Positions 62,536-64,000 of a stretch of DNA of 64,000 bases are shown here, in pieces. A program made the position numbers and the translations under genes. The stretch is from Cupriavidus sp. D384. GTDB taxonomy: Bacteria; Pseudomonadota; Gammaproteobacteria; Burkholderiales; Burkholderiaceae. The DNA is taken from the NCBI RefSeq assembly GCF_001652915.1, contig NZ_BBQI01000126.1, forward strand, positions 28,435 through 92,434, read 5' to 3'. A model generated the notes under the pieces. It saw nothing but the letters and a program-made list of their open reading frames with translations, had not been told where the DNA came from and made no database searches. How positions within the stretch are numbered: position 1 is the stretch's first letter; every line of letters starts with the position of its first letter.

Positions 62536-64000
62536 GCGAAGATGATCCGCTCCGGCTGCTGGCCGCACGCGCCGGGTTGCAGGTGCGCTGGCGCGACGCA
62601 TGGAACCAGCCGCAGACGCTCTCGCCGGACGCCCTGCGCACGGTGCTGACGGCGCTGGATCTGCCCTGCGGCACGCCCGGCGAGTGCGAGGCTTCGCGCG
62701 CCCGGCTTGCGGCCGACGATGGCGCGCACGCGCTGCCGCCGCTGATCACCGCCGACCAGGGCAAGCCCGCGGCCGTGCCATGGGCGCACGCGCTGGCCCA
62801 GCGCCCCTATCGCCTGGAATGCGAGGACGGTACGATCGTCGAGGGCATCGCCCGGCGTGCCGGCGACGGCACGATGGAAATCGAACCGGTATCGCAATGG
62901 GGCTACCACCATCTGCTGCTGGGCGACGTGGAGACCACGCTCGCGGTAGCGCCGCCACGCTGCTTCGGCATGGCCGACGCGCTGGCGGCATCGCCGCGCC
63001 CGGTACTGACAAGCAAGCCATGGGGGCTGTCGGTGCAGTTGTACGGACTGCGGCGCGGCGCCGACACGGGACTGGGCGACCTGACCACGCTGGCGCTGAC
63101 GGCGGAAGCTGCGGCACGTGCCGGCGCCGATGCCATCGGTATCAATCCGCTGCACGCGGGATTTCCGGCGCTGCCGGAGCGTTTCAGCCCGTACTCGCCG
63201 TCCAGCCGCATCTTCTTCAACCCGCTCTATGCAGACCCGGCGGGCGTATTCGGCCAGGGCGCCGTGGACCGCGGCGTGGCTGTGCTTGGCATTGGCGCGG
63301 CGCTGGCCGAAGCCGAGCGCCGCACCGAGATCGACTGGCCGGCCATCTCCACCTTGCGGCTGCAACTGCTGCACTGGCTCTGGCAGCATCACGACACCCT
63401 GCTTCCCGCCACGCAGAAACAGGCGTTCGCCGCGTTCCGCGCGCGCGGTGGCAAGGCGCTGCTGGCCCATGCGACCTTCGAGGCCATCCAGGCGGAGCGG
63501 CTGGCCGCCGCCACTGACAGCGACGCCGCCCGCGACGCGGCCGACTGGCGGCGCTGGCCCGCCACGCTGCGCGGCCCCGATGGGGCAGCGGCCGTGGGCA
63601 TGGCGACCACCGCAGCCGACGCCATCGGCTATCACGCATTCCTGCAATGGCTGGCCGCCCACGGCCTGGAAGATGCCCAGCGGCGGGCCCGTGCGGCCGG
63701 CATGGCCGTTGGCGTGATTGCGGACCTTGCCGTCGGTACCGACCCCGGCGGCAGCCACGCATGGACGCGCCAGGCCGAGATCCTGAACGGCTTCCACGCG
63801 GGCGCGCCGCCCGACCTGTACAACCCGCTGGGACAGGACTGGGGCGTGGCCGTATTCTCGCCGCGCGGCCTGCGCCGCCACGGCTATGCCGCCTTTATCG
63901 AGATGCTGCGCGCCAACCTGGCCCATGCCGGCGGCCTGCGCATCGACCATGTGCTGGGGCTGGCGCGCATGTGGCTGGTGCCCGGAGGCGCGCCCGCCCG
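62532..64000 (+). CDS. malQ: 4-alpha-glucanotransferase (amylomaltase), 5' part
   Basis: The frame is open to the window end, giving 489 complete codons. ATG at 62532 overlaps the glgX stop. The N-terminal domain (about 1-130) is followed by the GH77 barrel: GLSVQLYGLRRGADTGLGDL, IGINPLHAGFPALPERFSPY, IADLAVGTDPGGSHAW, APPDLYNPLGQDWG and nucleophile D472 in GGLRIDHVLGLARMW. It transfers maltodextrin chains between acceptors and recycles short products of GlgX. The operon may continue with more genes of this pathway beyond the edge. Confidence 0.95.

Overview
The window is about 65% GC, densely coded, and looks like part of a replicon of a betaproteobacterium in the Burkholderiales, most likely Cupriavidus or a close relative. 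I infer this from codon bias, protein similarity recalled from that group, and gene types common there (DUF3182, DUF3008, DUF3309, ParB-like nuclease paralogues, UbiT/U/V beside a NirDL-type protein, a sulfonate/taurine ABC locus). There are 58 protein-coding genes, two of them cut by the window edges. I found no rRNA, tRNA, CRISPR array, insertion sequence or prophage gene.

Layout. 0-7.2 kb: the end of an aldehyde dehydrogenase gene, a methyltransferase, and a Bat-like cluster (a VWA protein divergent from serine protease - MoxR AAA+ ATPase - DUF58 - VWA), then a thioesterase. 7.3-11.8 kb: a membrane diguanylate cyclase, an IclR regulator divergent from a YhhS-type MFS exporter, and a methyltransferase. 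11.8-16.8 kb: a taurine/sulfonate-type locus (TauD-like dioxygenase, binding protein, ATPase, permease) with a second binding protein divergent from it. 16.9-21 kb: a 2-oxoacid dehydrogenase operon (E1alpha, E1beta, E2, no E3) and a 1-Cys peroxiredoxin. 21-28.4 kb: CheV, an NCS2 purine permease, an H-NS-like protein, a lipoprotein, and a LysR/MFS divergent pair.

28.4-32.1 kb is an anaerobic module. A fused NirDL-type siroheme decarboxylase gene converges on ubiU-ubiV-ubiT, the oxygen-independent ubiquinone hydroxylation genes. Each transcription unit has an FNR/Anr-type box at its upstream edge, and each box overlaps the stop codon of the neighbouring unrelated gene. 32.1-35.9 kb: an IclR regulator divergent from succinate-semialdehyde dehydrogenase and an iron-dependent alcohol dehydrogenase, with a perfect 6-4-6 inverted repeat in the control region.

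36-47.1 kb is a run of short, mostly uncharacterised stress-type genes: DUF3309, DUF3008, two ParB-like nuclease paralogues, two paralogous 'AGRF' proteins, an SDR oxidoreductase, topoisomerase IB, DUF4142, an alpha/beta hydrolase overlapping DUF3182, an iron-permease-like protein, and BON and PRC-barrel proteins.

47.3-64 kb is a regulated alpha-glucan system. A sigma54 response regulator and a degenerate histidine kinase lie divergent from a second, receiver-less sigma54 activator. Next to them is the operon glgE - treS/maltokinase - glgB - glgX - malQ, which runs off the window. The route is trehalose to maltose (TreS), to maltose-1-phosphate (maltokinase), to linear alpha-glucan (GlgE), to branched glucan (GlgB), with GlgX and MalQ for turnover. 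A sigma54-type -24/-12 element with correct spacing lies 71 bp upstream of glgE, and both activators carry the same recognition-helix sequence. That makes this cluster a good candidate for sigma54-controlled glycogen/trehalose metabolism.
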